Notes: generated from the sequence alone by a model not told the origin. A DNA stretch of 64,000 bases from Vibrio sp. CK2-1 (GCF_021726515.1 NZ_JAKKCJ010000004.1:124001-188000), one strand, 5' to 3'; shown: positions 44,687 to 54,722, counted from the first letter of the stretch. Numbers and translations: made by a program.

Positions 44687-45595
44687 ATGATCCAAGTAGT
44701 CGGTCACAAAAACCCAGATAGTGATAGCATTTGTAGTGCATTGGTTGCCACTGAGCTTTTAAAAGCCCGTGGTCTTGAAGCGAAACCAGTTCGTCAAGGC
44801 GAATTAAACCGTGAAACTCAATACATTCTTGAGCAAGCGGGTCTTGAGCAACCTGAAATGTGTACCGGTGTTGCAGGCGAAAAAGTTTGGTTAGTGGATT
44901 ACACTGATGTTTCTCAAGCACCTGACGATATTGCTGAAGCAGAAATCGTTGGTATCGTCGATCACCACCGTCTAGGCGATGTGATGACAGTAAACCCACT
45001 GGAAGCTTGGATCTGGCCTGTTGGCTGTACTTGTACGATTTTGTTCAACCTATTCAAAATGGAAGAAACAAAAATCGAGAAGCCTTATGCGATTCTTATG
45101 ATGTCTGCGATTTTATCTGACACCGTAGGCTTTGCTTCTCCAACTTGTACGCCAAAAGATGAAGCGGCAGTGAAAGAGCTAGCGGAAATCGCGGGTATCG
45201 ACAACCTAGACGAATTCATCAAGAACTTGCTAATTGCTAAAACCGACATCGAAGGTCTAAGTGCAGCAGAGCTTGTTGAGAAAGATTTAAAAGCATACCC
45301 ATTCAATGGTCGTGACGTGGTAGTAGGCCAAGTAGAGCTTGCGACAATGGAACAAATTGACGGTATGATTGATGACTTGAACGCCGACCTTGAGCGTCGT
45401 TGTCAAGAAGACGGTCTAGCATTTGCTGCGCTTATGCTGACTGACATCACGACTAGCACGACTGAGCTACTATTCAAAGGTGAGTGGTCTGCTAAGCTTG
45501 AGAAACACGTTAAAGACGGTTCTCTAACCATGGAAAACACCTTAAGCCGTAAGAAGCAAGGTTGGCCTTGGTTGCAAGCTGAACTGGCTAAGTAA
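44687..45595 (+). CDS. ppaC: Manganese-dependent inorganic pyrophosphatase (family II)
   Basis: Hydrolyses pyrophosphate in the cytosol, with Mn or Co preferred. It has 302 aa. DHH-family metal ligands are VGHKNPDSDS (His7, Asp11, Asp13), the IVDHHRLGD motif, and ILSDTVGF. The C-terminal DHHA2 domain ends with the substrate-binding NTLSRKKQGWPWL. This is unrelated to the family I enzyme (Ppa) of E. coli. It carries its own terminator at 45633, so it appears monocistronic. Confidence 0.95.
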   Translation: MIQVVGHKNPDSDSICSALVATELLKARGLEAKPVRQGELNRETQYILEQAGLEQPEMCTGVAGEKVWLVDYTDVSQAPDDIAEAEIVGIVDHHRLGDVMTVNPLEAWIWPVGCTCTILFNLFKMEETKIEKPYAILMMSAILSDTVGFASPTCTPKDEAAVKELAEIAGIDNLDEFIKNLLIAKTDIEGLSAAELVEKDLKAYPFNGRDVVVGQVELATMEQIDGMIDDLNADLERRCQEDGLAFAALMLTDITTSTTELLFKGEWSAKLEKHVKDGSLTMENTLSRKKQGWPWLQAELAK

Positions 45596-45632
45596 TCTAC
45601 TTACTAGTGATGTTCGATAAAGATTAATTAAG

Positions 45633-45657
45633 AGGCGGGTTTAAACTCGCCTTTTTT
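45633..45657 (+). terminator. Intrinsic terminator of ppaC
   Basis: AGGCGGGTTTAAACTCGCCT folds into a near-perfect stem followed by T residues, about 38 nt after the ppaC stop. Confidence 0.75.
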
Positions 45658-45673
45658 ACATTAGGAGAAAATT

Positions 45674-46063
45674 ATGTCTCAAGTATTAGATGCCGCGGCG
45701 ATCGAAGCGATTAATGCCTACGATAGCGAAAAGCGTTTTACTTACTGCATTAAAGAAGTGGTTGCCAACCGTCAAATCTGGATATTGGTTGATGAAGATG
45801 GTTGCGTGATGCTCAACACCGAAGATGAAGATTGCGTACCAGTCTGGCCAAATGAAGAATTTGCTCAAGCATGGGCGAATGGTGATTGGGAAGACTGTAA
45901 GCCAGAAGCTATTTCAATCAATAAGTGGCACAGTCGTTGGACTACGGGTTTAGAAGATGACGAATTATCGGTAGTCGTGTTCCCAAATGCAGACCAAGAG
46001 GGCGTGATTGTCTTCCCTGATGAGTTTGATTTTGAATTGAAGAAACAAGCTCAGAAACGTTAA
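45674..46063 (+). CDS. DUF2750-type protein
   Basis: A 129-aa acidic cytosolic protein of unknown function. The sequence RFTYCIKEVVANRQIWILVDEDG and VPVWPNEEFAQAWANGDWEDC is typical of DUF2750, with many conserved tryptophans. AGGAG lies 8 nt before the ATG. It is flanked by terminators on both sides (45633 and 46091), so it is likely expressed on its own. Confidence 0.82.
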   Translation: MSQVLDAAAIEAINAYDSEKRFTYCIKEVVANRQIWILVDEDGCVMLNTEDEDCVPVWPNEEFAQAWANGDWEDCKPEAISINKWHSRWTTGLEDDELSVVVFPNADQEGVIVFPDEFDFELKKQAQKR

Positions 46064-46091
46064 AAGCTCGTTGCAAAAAATTGTTTATCGA

Positions 46092-46115
46092 AAGGTGGCG
46101 TATGCTGCCTTTTTT
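46092..46115 (+). terminator. Intrinsic terminator of the DUF2750 gene
   Basis: AAGGTGGC/GCTGCCTT (46092-46099 with 46104-46111) forms 8 pairs including two G-U wobbles, then continues into T residues. Confidence 0.65.
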
Positions 46116-46234
46116 GTATCTAGTCACAGATTGAATAACGCAAAGCGAATAACGCACAAATCATTGATCTAGTTCTATATTAAGAACGCATAGCCGATAG
46201 ATGATGGATAGACCTTACCAATAGAGTAAAGACT

Positions 46235-47644
46235 ATGCGTTTAAATCTTCGCTATTTATTACCAATTATGATCCCTTTGATCATCTTATTCCTACCACTT
46301 TCCGCTTTCCCTTTTGAAGGTATGACCATTATTCAGCAACGCGTCGCGGCGATATTTTTATTTGCGGCACTGAGTTGGATATTAGAACCAATTCCAATCT
46401 ACGCCACCTCGGTTGCGATTATCTGTTTTGAATTATTGCTGATTTCCGATAAAGCCATTGTGTGGTTTACCGGTCAGCAAGCGGCGGATAATTACGGCGT
46501 TATATTGAATCACACCGATATTATGGCGACCTTTGCCAATCCCATTATTATGCTGTTTTTGGGTGGATTCTTTCTGGCGATTGCGGCAACCAAATACCGT
46601 TTAGACATCAACCTTGCTAGAGTGCTTTTGAAGCCTTTTGGTGACCAGCCTCGCTTTATGATTCTAGGCTTAATGTTGATTACCGCAATGTTCTCGATGT
46701 TTATGTCCAATACCGCGACTACCGCCATGATGCTGTCGATTCTAGCTCCAGTAATGGTGTTACTGAAACCCGATGATCCGAGCCGTACCGCGTTTGCCTT
46801 GTGTATTCCGCTTGCGGCAAATATTGGTGGGATAGGGACGCCAATCGGCACGCCTCCCAATGCGATTGCGTTGAAGTATTTGCAATCAACGACCACCATT
46901 TCTTTTGGTGAATGGATGGCATTTGCGGTGCCGTTTGTGGTTGTGTTAATGGCCATTGCCTGGATGTTGATTTTGGTGCTATTTCCAGCCAAACAACGCA
47001 GCATCACGTTGGATATAAAGGGCAAGTTCCTCAAAACACCCCAAGCAATTATCGTGTATGTCACCTTTATTTTGACGATAGTGCTATGGCTGATGGGCAG
47101 TAGTCACGGCATGAATTCTTATACGGTTGCTATGATCCCAGTAACGGTATTTTTAGTGACCGGCATTATCACCAAAGAAGACTTAAAGAAGATTTCGTGG
47201 GATGTGCTGTGGTTAGTTTCTGGCGGTATCGCGCTTGGTCTTGCGTTAGATAAAAGTGGCTTAGCCGCATTGGTGGTGTATAGCATTCCGTTTGGTGAAT
47301 TCTCACCTTATGTCGTGCTAGGTGGCGCAGCATTGTTGAGTTTATTGATGGCGAACTTCATGTCGAATACCGCCACTGCCAACTTGCTTATGCCAATTAT
47401 GGCGGCGTTAGGTGCCACGATGGCGAGTTTAGATGTGCTCGGTGGTCAAGCTATGTTGATATTAGTGGTAACTTTTGCCGCTTCGCTTGGTATGGCGTTA
47501 CCTATTAGTACGCCACCCAATGCGCTGGCTCATGCCACGGGACACATTAAAACTCAGCACATGGCCAAGGTTGGGGTGATTATCGGTTTGATAGGTGTGG
47601 CGTTGAGTTTTGTATTAGTCGCGGTTTTAAATTTAATTTATTAG
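46235..47644 (+). CDS. DASS/SLC13-family anion symporter (di- or tricarboxylate type)
   Basis: A sodium- or proton-coupled carboxylate importer in the inner membrane; 469 aa with about 11-12 hydrophobic segments. Both halves carry the family's SNT motif: MFMSNTATTAMML and NFMSNTATANLLMP, each followed by a proline-rich hairpin (PIGTPPNAIALKY and PISTPPNALAHATG). Substrate is probably a C4- or C6-carboxylate, though some members move sulfate. The stop is 4-10 bp from a receiver-domain gene, so they are likely co-expressed. Confidence 0.9.
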   Translation: MRLNLRYLLPIMIPLIILFLPLSAFPFEGMTIIQQRVAAIFLFAALSWILEPIPIYATSVAIICFELLLISDKAIVWFTGQQAADNYGVILNHTDIMATFANPIIMLFLGGFFLAIAATKYRLDINLARVLLKPFGDQPRFMILGLMLITAMFSMFMSNTATTAMMLSILAPVMVLLKPDDPSRTAFALCIPLAANIGGIGTPIGTPPNAIALKYLQSTTTISFGEWMAFAVPFVVVLMAIAWMLILVLFPAKQRSITLDIKGKFLKTPQAIIVYVTFILTIVLWLMGSSHGMNSYTVAMIPVTVFLVTGIITKEDLKKISWDVLWLVSGGIALGLALDKSGLAALVVYSIPFGEFSPYVVLGGAALLSLLMANFMSNTATANLLMPIMAALGATMASLDVLGGQAMLILVVTFAASLGMALPISTPPNALAHATGHIKTQHMAKVGVIIGLIGVALSFVLVAVLNLIY

Positions 47645-47648
47645 TGAG

Positions 47649-48131
47649 ATGAAAATGGACAGATTTACAATTATTTGTGTCGATGATCAGCCGGAAATGC
47701 TATTTCAATTAGCGCATGACTTAGCTGAGTTTTCTGATTGGGTGAAAATCAAAATTTGCTCAGATGCCCAAAGTGCGCAAGAGAGTTTAGAAAAACTGGA
47801 TCAAGATGGTCGCTATGCTTGCGTGGTGTTATCGGATCAAAATATGCCGGGGCAGAATGGTGTCGATTGGCTGCAAAGTCTCGCCAAAGACCGACGTTTT
47901 CGCCATACCAAAAAAGTAATGTTATCTCAGCGTCCTACGCAACAAGTGTTTATTGATGCGATTAATCTAGCGCAAGTGGATAGGTTCTTTATCAAACCTT
48001 GGGATCAAGAAGAATTAGTTCATGAAGTGCGAGTTTTACTCACAGAATATGTTTTTGATAAAGGCATTGATTATGCGCATTTACAACAACACCTCGACCA
48101 ACCGACTTTGCTGAAACGTCTACGCGGGTAA
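47649..48131 (+). CDS. Stand-alone response-regulator receiver protein
   Basis: 160 aa, one receiver domain (residues about 5-128) plus a short helical tail of about 30 residues without an output domain. The acidic pair is D12-D13, the phospho-acceptor D63 (VLSDQNMPG), the switch Ser93 (VMLSQRP) and Lys116 (FFIKPWD), so it should be phosphorylatable. FIKPW is typical of receivers linked to HD-GYP or chemosensory proteins. An in-frame ATG at 47655 is better spaced from GTGAG and may be the true start. No histidine kinase is nearby. Confidence 0.88.
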   Translation: MKMDRFTIICVDDQPEMLFQLAHDLAEFSDWVKIKICSDAQSAQESLEKLDQDGRYACVVLSDQNMPGQNGVDWLQSLAKDRRFRHTKKVMLSQRPTQQVFIDAINLAQVDRFFIKPWDQEELVHEVRVLLTEYVFDKGIDYAHLQQHLDQPTLLKRLRG

Positions 48132-48150
48132 TCTTTCAAATGTGGGTAGT

Positions 48151-48184
48151 TTCCCTCTTGTTTAATTATTCAAACAAGAGGGAA
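48151..48184. terminator. Strong stem-loop between convergent receiver gene and sapF
   Basis: A perfect 13-bp stem (TTCCCTCTTGTTT, 48151-48163 with 48172-48184) around an 8-nt loop. It lacks a long U tract on either strand, so it may be a weak terminator or an RNA-stabilising hairpin shared by both transcripts. Confidence 0.55.
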
Positions 48185-48219
48185 GCTTTAGTTATCTCAA
48201 ATGAGTTATTTCAAGTGGC

Positions 48220-49008
48220 TTATTTTAAATGGCTAGGCGTCTTATGGAAGTGGTTTTCAATCAACTTCTGACTAATGATATGTTGGGGATGAGCAATCAC
48301 TTGTTGCGTGTCACCCGATTCTACTACTTCACCTTCGTGCATCACCATTAATTTGTCGGTGATGTGCTTAACCACACCAATATGTTGAGAAACATACACA
48401 AACGACACGCCCATTTCTTCTTGTAACTCTAAGAACAGGTTAATGATCTGTGAGCGCATCGCCATATCAAGCCCGTTAAGCGCCTCATCTGCGACAATTA
48501 CCGAAGGTTGAAGCACCAAGGCTCTTGCAAGACAAACACGCTGCTTTTGGCCTGTGGCGAGCATTTGCGGGTAGAAGTAAGCATGCTCTGGTAATAAGCC
48601 TACTCGGATCAGCGTTTCTTTCACACGATGAGTTCGCGCTTCTGGTGACATTTGGGTATTACGCTTGAGTGGCTCTTCCAAGATACGACCAATTTGAATG
48701 CGAGGATTCAACGAGGTGTTGGGGTCTTGGAATATCATTCGAATCAACTTACAGCGGGTAGAGTAGTCTTTATCAAACATCTGCTCGCCATTGACGAAGA
48801 TTTTGCCGTGGCTCGGTTCGGTAACGCCAGCGAGCATTTTCGCCAGTGTCGATTTGCCTGAGCCATTTTGCCCGATAATGCCTAAAGTCTGTCCCGGCTC
48901 TAGGGTAAATGAAATTGGCTTAACCGCTTGATGAACACGCTTACGAAAAAAGCCAGAACGCGTGACAAAGTTTTTCGATAAATCGATGACTTCTAATAAC
49001 GCACTCAT
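48220..49008 (-). CDS. sapF: Peptide ABC transporter ATPase SapF
   Basis: ATPase of the Sap importer, linked to resistance to antimicrobial peptides and, in E. coli, to putrescine export and Trk potassium uptake. 262 aa. Walker A is GQNGSGKST. The signature is the non-canonical LATGQKQR, close to the LASGQKQR of enterobacterial SapF and so not a defect. Walker B is [16 protein letters not shown] overlap with sapD. Last gene of the operon. Confidence 0.93.
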   Translation of the reverse strand: MSALLEVIDLSKNFVTRSGFFRKRVHQAVKPISFTLEPGQTLGIIGQNGSGKSTLAKMLAGVTEPSHGKIFVNGEQMFDKDYSTRCKLIRMIFQDPNTSLNPRIQIGRILEEPLKRNTQMSPEARTHRVKETLIRVGLLPEHAYFYPQMLATGQKQRVCLARALVLQPSVIVADEALNGLDMAMRSQIINLFLELQEEMGVSFVYVSQHIGVVKHITDKLMVMHEGEVVESGDTQQVIAHPQHIISQKLIENHFHKTPSHLK

Positions 49009-50036
49009 ACGTGTTTCTCCGTTTTCGCTTTCTTCTCTAGCGTTGAGCGTTTTTCCATATTAAGCGGGAAATGACAGCTGAACTTGTGGTTCTTAATTTT
49101 CTTTCTTACCGGTACATGAACACATTTAGTTTGCGCGTAAGGACAACGAGGCCCAAGACGGCAACCAATCGGTAAATGCTGCAACGGTGGAATAGAACCC
49201 GGTAGAGAAGGCAAGCGACTCTTATGAGGGATCCATTCATTAAAATCTGGCATCGCATGCAATAGCGCTACGGTGTAAGGGTGCTTCGGTTCAGTTAGAA
49301 TATGTTTGGTATTGGCCGATTCAACAGATTGACCACAGTACATCACCGTAATACGAGTTGCCCATTGAGTGATGGTGGTGAGGTCGTGTCCAATCAACAT
49401 GATCGTGGTGTTATTGACCTGATTTAAACGGCTCAACAATCTCAATATTTGTGACTGGGTAATCGGGTCAAGATCATTGGTCGGCTCATCGGCGATAAGT
49501 AGCTTAGGCTTGGAAGCAATCGCCATCGCAATCATGATTTTCTGACATTGACCATCGGTTAACTCATATGGATAACAGCCCATGATTTGGCGGTGATCTT
49601 TAATCCCTACCTTATGAAGTAGTGCTTTGGCTAACTTGTGTCGCCAGTGCCAGCGTTGCCACCATTTACCTTCAAATGATGAGGAAGGAATCGACTCACG
49701 CAGCTGGTGGCCAATTTGCTCTGATGGATCGAGGCAACTACTCGGCTCTTGGAAGATTACCGCAATATCACGAGCAATTACTCGGCGACGCTCTTTCGGT
49801 GTGAGTTGTAGAAGGTCGATACTACCAAGGCGCATTCGGTCGGCTGAAATTTTCCAAGTATCTTTGGTTAGCCCAACAATGGCTTTGGCGACTAGGCTTT
49901 TACCTGAGCCTGATTCACCTACTAAACCGCGGATCTCGCCTTCATTTAACGTCAGGCTCATACGCTCAACGGCTTTTACGGTGCCGTGTGGCGTTTCGAT
50001 TTCAATGGTTAAATTGCGAATGTCGAGTAATGGCAT
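49005..50036 (-). CDS. sapD: Peptide ABC transporter ATPase SapD
   Basis: Second ATPase of the Sap system, 343 aa. It has Walker [10 protein letters not shown]-loop [15 protein letters not shown] and Walker [13 protein letters not shown]. The oppC/dppD-type C-terminal cluster [18 protein letters not shown] may bind iron-sulfur or zinc as in related Opp ATPases. In E. coli SapD binds ATP for TrkG/TrkH. Its start overlaps the sapC stop by one base (TAATG). Confidence 0.93.
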   Translation of the reverse strand: MPLLDIRNLTIEIETPHGTVKAVERMSLTLNEGEIRGLVGESGSGKSLVAKAIVGLTKDTWKISADRMRLGSIDLLQLTPKERRRVIARDIAVIFQEPSSCLDPSEQIGHQLRESIPSSSFEGKWWQRWHWRHKLAKALLHKVGIKDHRQIMGCYPYELTDGQCQKIMIAMAIASKPKLLIADEPTNDLDPITQSQILRLLSRLNQVNNTTIMLIGHDLTTITQWATRITVMYCGQSVESANTKHILTEPKHPYTVALLHAMPDFNEWIPHKSRLPSLPGSIPPLQHLPIGCRLGPRCPYAQTKCVHVPVRKKIKNHKFSCHFPLNMEKRSTLEKKAKTEKHV

Positions 50037-50923
50037 TATTCGGTCCCCGCACTAAGTGAATGACGAACGCCTTCACCAACTAAATTGATAATGATGACCG
50101 AGAACATAATAAATAGACCGGGTAGTGTCACTGTCCATGGCGCGAGGTAAATCAAATTCACAGAATCACCGAGCATGGTTCCCCATTCTGGAGTAGGGGC
50201 TTGAGCGCCCAGTTCTAAAAAGCCTAGTGCACTAATATCTAGAATCGCCATTGAGGCTGCAAGCGTCATTTCAGCGGCAATCACGGTTGATAAGTTCGGT
50301 AAGATAGAGTTCCACAATAAGTGAAAGTTATTCGCACCATCTAAGCGAGCGGCAATGTTGTAGTCTTTTTCCATCTCTGCATTTACCGCAATGTAGACCG
50401 AGCGAATAAAGCGGGGGATCAGCGCCAAACAAATCGCCAAGAGAATATTAAACTCGCCAGTACCAAGAAATGCCACAAAGATAATCGCCAGCAAGATCGA
50501 TGGGATAGACATTACGGTATCAAGTAGGTGGTTCAAGGTACTAGATAACAAACCTTTGGTCATGCCAGCAAAAATACCGATAGTACAACCGATAACAGTG
50601 GCGATAAGCATAATCAATAGGCCAGAACCAAAGGTCAATTGCGTACCAATAATCAGGCGGGAAAGAATATCGCGGCCAATATCATCGGTGCCTAAAAAGT
50701 ATTCAACACTACCTTCTGGGTTCCAAGATGGTGGCTGTAAACGGTGTACGCTTTGCATCAAAGGATCATGCGGTGCTAACCACTGAGCACCAATAGTGAC
50801 TAGCAATAAAATAGCGAAGCACCATAAGCCAAACATCGCCAGACTGTTTGCTCGGTAGCTGCGCCAAAAGCGTTCAAATTGACCGGGAATACGGTCTTCT
50901 TGATAGATGTTATTTGACAGCAT
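50036..50923 (-). CDS. sapC: Peptide ABC transporter permease SapC
   Basis: DppC/OppC-type inner-membrane permease, 295 aa with about six membrane helices. After an N-terminal cytoplasmic stretch come [19 protein letters not shown] and [20 protein letters not shown], a highly conserved permease motif. The EAA-like loop is [21 protein letters not shown]. It overlaps sapB by 14 bp. Confidence 0.93.
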   Translation of the reverse strand: MLSNNIYQEDRIPGQFERFWRSYRANSLAMFGLWCFAILLLVTIGAQWLAPHDPLMQSVHRLQPPSWNPEGSVEYFLGTDDIGRDILSRLIIGTQLTFGSGLLIMLIATVIGCTIGIFAGMTKGLLSSTLNHLLDTVMSIPSILLAIIFVAFLGTGEFNILLAICLALIPRFIRSVYIAVNAEMEKDYNIAARLDGANNFHLLWNSILPNLSTVIAAEMTLAASMAILDISALGFLELGAQAPTPEWGTMLGDSVNLIYLAPWTVTLPGLFIMFSVIIINLVGEGVRHSLSAGTE

Positions 50924-51872
50924 ACCACTGCTTCCTTACCAAAGGGTTAACCATTGCGCCAATCAGATCAGACAGAATGTTGACGAGTAAAACGAAGGTC
51001 GCGACGGTAATAACGCCTGCTTGAATTGAAACATAATCTTTATCGGCCAAAGCATCGAGTAACCAACGACCAATTCCCGGCCAGTTAAAGATGGATTCGG
51101 TAATAATCGCATAGGTCAGCATGGTAGAAAGCTGCACGCCAACTTTAGGAATAATCGGCGGAATGGCATTTCGCAATACATGCTGGAAGATAATTTCATA
51201 AGTCGATAGACCACGGATACGTGCCGCACGAATGTAGTTTTGCTTACGCACTTCAGCCACCGATGAACGCATTAAACGAATCACTTCGGTTGTTGGCGCT
51301 AACGCTAATACCATACATGGCAGAAGTAGGTGCATCATTACGCTATGAATTAACTCTAGGCGATTGGCTTCATCTGTTATGAAAGCATCAATCGTGGCAA
51401 AGCCGGTGATATAAGGCACTTCGAGTAATAAATCATGTCGTCCTGAAACTGGCGTGTAACCTAGGTTCAAAGAAAAGAACATGATCATCATTAATGCAAT
51501 CCAGAAAATTGGAATGGAGTATCCGACCATTGAGGTAAATGAGATAAAGGTATCGACTAATTTACCCTGACGCATGCCAGCAATTGTGCCAATCGGAATC
51601 CCAATGATTAACGAGACGATCATGGCAAAAAAGCACAATTCTAAAGTGGCAGGGAACACCAATTTGATTTCGTCAATAATTGGGTCGCCGTGCAAATTAA
51701 CGCCAAGGTTGAGTTGGCTCAATTGGCCTAAGTAAGTGAACCAACCTTGAAAGAAATCTTGAATGGCCCATGGCGAAAGAGGGTCTAGACGTAAAATGCT
51801 ATAGCCAATGAGCGTTAAAATTAACAAGGTAATGATGAATAAGTTTATGCGGCGCAGGGTGTAAACCAGCAT
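50910..51872 (-). CDS. sapB: Peptide ABC transporter permease SapB
   Basis: DppB/OppB-type permease, 320 aa with about six helices. Motifs are GIPIGTIAGMRQGKLVDT, YSIPIFWIALMMIMFFSL and the coupling loop YIRAARIRGLSTYEIIFQHVL. Its ATG overlaps the sapA TAA (TAATG), so translation normally depends on ribosomes leaving sapA; the internal amber codon in sapA could therefore lower SapB synthesis. Confidence 0.93.
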   Translation of the reverse strand: MLVYTLRRINLFIITLLILTLIGYSILRLDPLSPWAIQDFFQGWFTYLGQLSQLNLGVNLHGDPIIDEIKLVFPATLELCFFAMIVSLIIGIPIGTIAGMRQGKLVDTFISFTSMVGYSIPIFWIALMMIMFFSLNLGYTPVSGRHDLLLEVPYITGFATIDAFITDEANRLELIHSVMMHLLLPCMVLALAPTTEVIRLMRSSVAEVRKQNYIRAARIRGLSTYEIIFQHVLRNAIPPIIPKVGVQLSTMLTYAIITESIFNWPGIGRWLLDALADKDYVSIQAGVITVATFVLLVNILSDLIGAMVNPLVRKQWYAVK

Positions 51873-53494
51873 TATTTTTCCCTTACAACGTGTTCAAAGC
51901 TACCCGAATTAAAAGGGTTTAATGCAAAGCCACTTAATGAGCTGTGATGTACTTGATATTGTACGCCATGAGCGATTGGAATTATCGGTAATTCTTGAGT
52001 GAGCATAGTTTGCGCTTGATGATATAAGTTTAACCGGTGACGAGTTTGCTCGCTTTCACGTGCTAACGTCAATAAAAAATCAAAATCAGCGTCACACCAC
52101 ATTGAAATATTTAAGCTAGCTCGTTGCGCCTCGCAAGATAATTGAGGTCTCAATAAGCTATCTGGTTCGCCAGTATTGGCTGCCCAACCAGTAAGAACTA
52201 AATCAGTATTCGGTTGCTGAGTGAGTTTATCTCGTCGACCAAACTTTTCGGTTAAGATCGAAAGTGTTACTCCAATATCAGCAAAATTGGCCTGAAGTAG
52301 CTCCGCGGTTTTGTGTGGATTTGGGTTATAAGATTGTGCTGCCAGTGGAACCCACATGGTGAGCGTTAATCCATCCTCAAAACCAGCTTGTTTCAATAAG
52401 GCTTTTGCGTATTGGCGATCATAACGAATTTGAACGCTGTTGTCTTGATATGCCCATGAATCTGCGGGTAATAATGAGGTAGCGATGTAACCTTGGCCAA
52501 AATAGACCGCATCAATGATGTTTTTTCGGTTAATCGCAAAACTTAATGCTTGGCGCACGCGAACATCATCAAGTGCAAAGTGTTGAGTGTTAAGCGAAAG
52601 AAATGCCACATTCATTGCTTTACTGATGTTTGAATGAATATCGGTGTTGTCATTGATAAGAACAAGTTGACTGGAAATAGGGTCCGTCATCACATCACAT
52701 TCTTGAGTTAATAATTTAGCGAGTGAGCCGGTTCCTCGATTGCCAAAATCAAACACCACTTGCTGCATATTGGCTGGGTGATGCCAGTAGTTAGCGTGTT
52801 TGGTTAAGCGAATCAATTCATTATGTTGAGACTTTTCTAATTGAAATGGGCCAGTCCCAATTGGCAGTTCATCAAATTGAGACTTCTCATCGTTGGCGGC
52901 AAGTTGGTGAGCATATTCCAAAGAGTGAATCGCAGCAAAGACGGTCGAGATGTTATCGAGAAAAGTATTGTCAGGATGAGAAAGAGTAAATTGAACGTGT
53001 TGTGCATCAATTGCCTTAACATCTTTCACTAGGCGAGAAAAACCGATGCTCTGAAACTAGGGGTAGTGGCCACCGTTGACATAATGATAAGGATTCGATG
53101 AATCAATAATACGCTTAAAACTAAACACAACATCGTCAGCATTCATTGGACGTGAAGGCTGAAACCAAGAGGTTTGATGAAATTGAACATTAGGTCGCAA
53201 GGTAAAGGTGTATTGAGTTTTGTCCTCATTCACTTGCCATTGGGTTGCCAGATTGGGCTTAGGTTTAAAATCAATTGGATCGAGCGTGAGTAGGGAGTCG
53301 AACAGTTGAGGGCCAATCGATTTTATATTATCGCCACCATCAGAAAGCTGCGGGTTCAAAAATTGCGGGTGAGTAGTGCCACAATAAACAAAACCATTCA
53401 TCCGAACTTGTTGGCTTTTTTCGGCATCATTACACCCTGCGAGCATTAAAGCCGCAAATAGTGACGGTAATAAATAGCGTAATGACTTCGGCAT
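51872..53494 (-). pseudogene. sapA: Peptide ABC transporter substrate-binding protein SapA, interrupted by one in-frame amber codon
   Basis: Periplasmic peptide-binding component of SapABCDF. The N-terminal piece (codons 1-145) has a lipoprotein-type signal (LFAALMLAGC, Cys21) and the family text up to YHYVNGGHYP. Codon 146 is TAG (53057-53059, minus strand), where E. coli SapA has Tyr in GGHYPYFDS. The same frame then continues FQSIGFSRLVKDVKAID without any shift to the natural TAA, 540 codons in all. So a single substitution (Tyr codon to amber) explains the break. The 3' piece could restart at a GTG (53029) but would lack a signal peptide. A sequencing error or suppressor tRNA cannot be excluded. 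Confidence 0.9.
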
Positions 53495-53530
53495 TGAATT
53501 CTTCCCTAAATTCTAAACGAGCAATGTTGG

Positions 53531-54607
53531 CTAATCTTGTTGATCTTTTCCTATCATGTCGTATTTCCTGAGCATTCCCCTAAATTGATGGTAGCTCAAG
53601 CCTAAAAGTTTAGCCGCATTTCTTTGATGATACTTAGACTGCTTTAAGCTCTGTTTCAATAGTTGAATATCTTGATCTTGTTGCCATTGTTTGTAGTCTA
53701 GCGGTAGCGTTAAAGTGTTTTCTGAGTGAGCTACTGGTACTGTGTTTGAGGGAAGCGTGGTGACGGTGTCACTTTCTGTTTCACTTGATGAGGTAATTGG
53801 TGAAGCGGTAGATGAAACTTCTGGATTTGAATCAACGGCGGGAGATTGAAAAGGATTAAACTCAATCTCATCGATTTTACCTTCTTGAGTACCATGACGA
53901 TACACCGCACGTTCAACGACATTCTTTAGTTCTCGCACATTACCCGGCCAGGCATAAGTACACAGTTCATTTAAGGCTCTAGTACTAAAACCAGTAAATA
54001 ATGGCAGGCTGAGTTCTTGGCACATTTGAATTGCGTAGTGCTCAGCTAGTAGCGGAATGTCTTCTAGGCGCTGTCTTAGTGGCGGAAGGTGAATGACATC
54101 AAAGGCTAAGCGATCTAATAAATCGGCTCGGAATAAACCTTGTTGTGCCATTTGCGGTAAATCGGCGTTGGTTGCACATACTAGGCGAACATTGGCTTGC
54201 AAGGTTTTATAGCCGCCGACGCGTTCATATTCGCCATATTCAATCACTCTCAATAACTTTTCTTGCACCGAGAATGGCGCAGTCGCCAGTTCATCTAAAA
54301 ACAAGGTGCCATTTTCTGCCCGTTCAAATCGTCCTTTGTGTTGACCTTTAGAGCCGGTAAAAGAGCCAGATTCATGACCAAATAATTCTGAATCAATTAA
54401 GCCTTCGCTGAGTGCCGAGCAGTTTAAGCTGATTAAAGGATGCTGCCAGCGCTTGGACAAATAATGCAATCGCTGAGCAATGAGTTCTTTGCCGGTTCCT
54501 CTCTCGCCAACAATCAGAATAGGGCGCTCAATCGCGGCAAGTTGCGATGTTTTATCTAGAGCTGCAAGAAAAGCTGCAGATTGTCCGATGATATTTTGTG
54601 CTTTCAT
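53531..54607 (-). CDS. pspF: Psp operon transcriptional activator PspF (sigma54 bEBP)
   Basis: AAA+ activator that opens the sigma54 promoter of pspA and is held inactive by PspA. It has 358 aa and no N-terminal receiver, as expected. Walker A is GERGTGKE (34-41) and Walker B LFLDELAT. The sigma54-contacting loop reads GSFTGS (81-86) rather than GAFTGA. A Ser/Thr-rich linker of about 60 residues (from about 255) precedes a Fis-type HTH (NAAKLLGLSYHQFRGMLRKY). It is divergent from pspA, and sapA follows 36 bp downstream on the same strand. Confidence 0.94.
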   Translation of the reverse strand: MKAQNIIGQSAAFLAALDKTSQLAAIERPILIVGERGTGKELIAQRLHYLSKRWQHPLISLNCSALSEGLIDSELFGHESGSFTGSKGQHKGRFERAENGTLFLDELATAPFSVQEKLLRVIEYGEYERVGGYKTLQANVRLVCATNADLPQMAQQGLFRADLLDRLAFDVIHLPPLRQRLEDIPLLAEHYAIQMCQELSLPLFTGFSTRALNELCTYAWPGNVRELKNVVERAVYRHGTQEGKIDEIEFNPFQSPAVDSNPEVSSTASPITSSSETESDTVTTLPSNTVPVAHSENTLTLPLDYKQWQQDQDIQLLKQSLKQSKYHQRNAAKLLGLSYHQFRGMLRKYDMIGKDQQD

Positions 54608-54705
54608 GGGCGTCCTTTAACGATGTTGGCTTAATTTACCAATAATTAGCTAAAATAGTCACTTTGTGCAAGGTGTTTTCAGTGCTGTGAATTATTTTTA
54701 TTGAA

Positions 54706-54718
54706 TATCAGTAAGTTA
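54706..54718 (+). promoter_or_regulatory. Candidate IHF binding site upstream of pspA
   Basis: TATCAGTAAGTTA fits the IHF consensus WATCAR-N4-TTR at every specified position and lies just upstream of the -24 element. IHF bending is part of psp activation in E. coli. Confidence 0.5.
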
Positions 54719-54722
54719 AAAG

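Noticed and set aside
48220..49008. SapF ABC signature LATGQKQR instead of LSGGQ considered a defect
   Set aside because: Enterobacterial SapF has the similar LASGQKQR, so this is a family feature.
51872..53029. 3' part of sapA considered as an independent gene starting at a GTG
   Set aside because: It lacks a signal peptide and the first third of the binding fold, and is in the same frame as the 5' part. It is the continuation of sapA after one amber codon.
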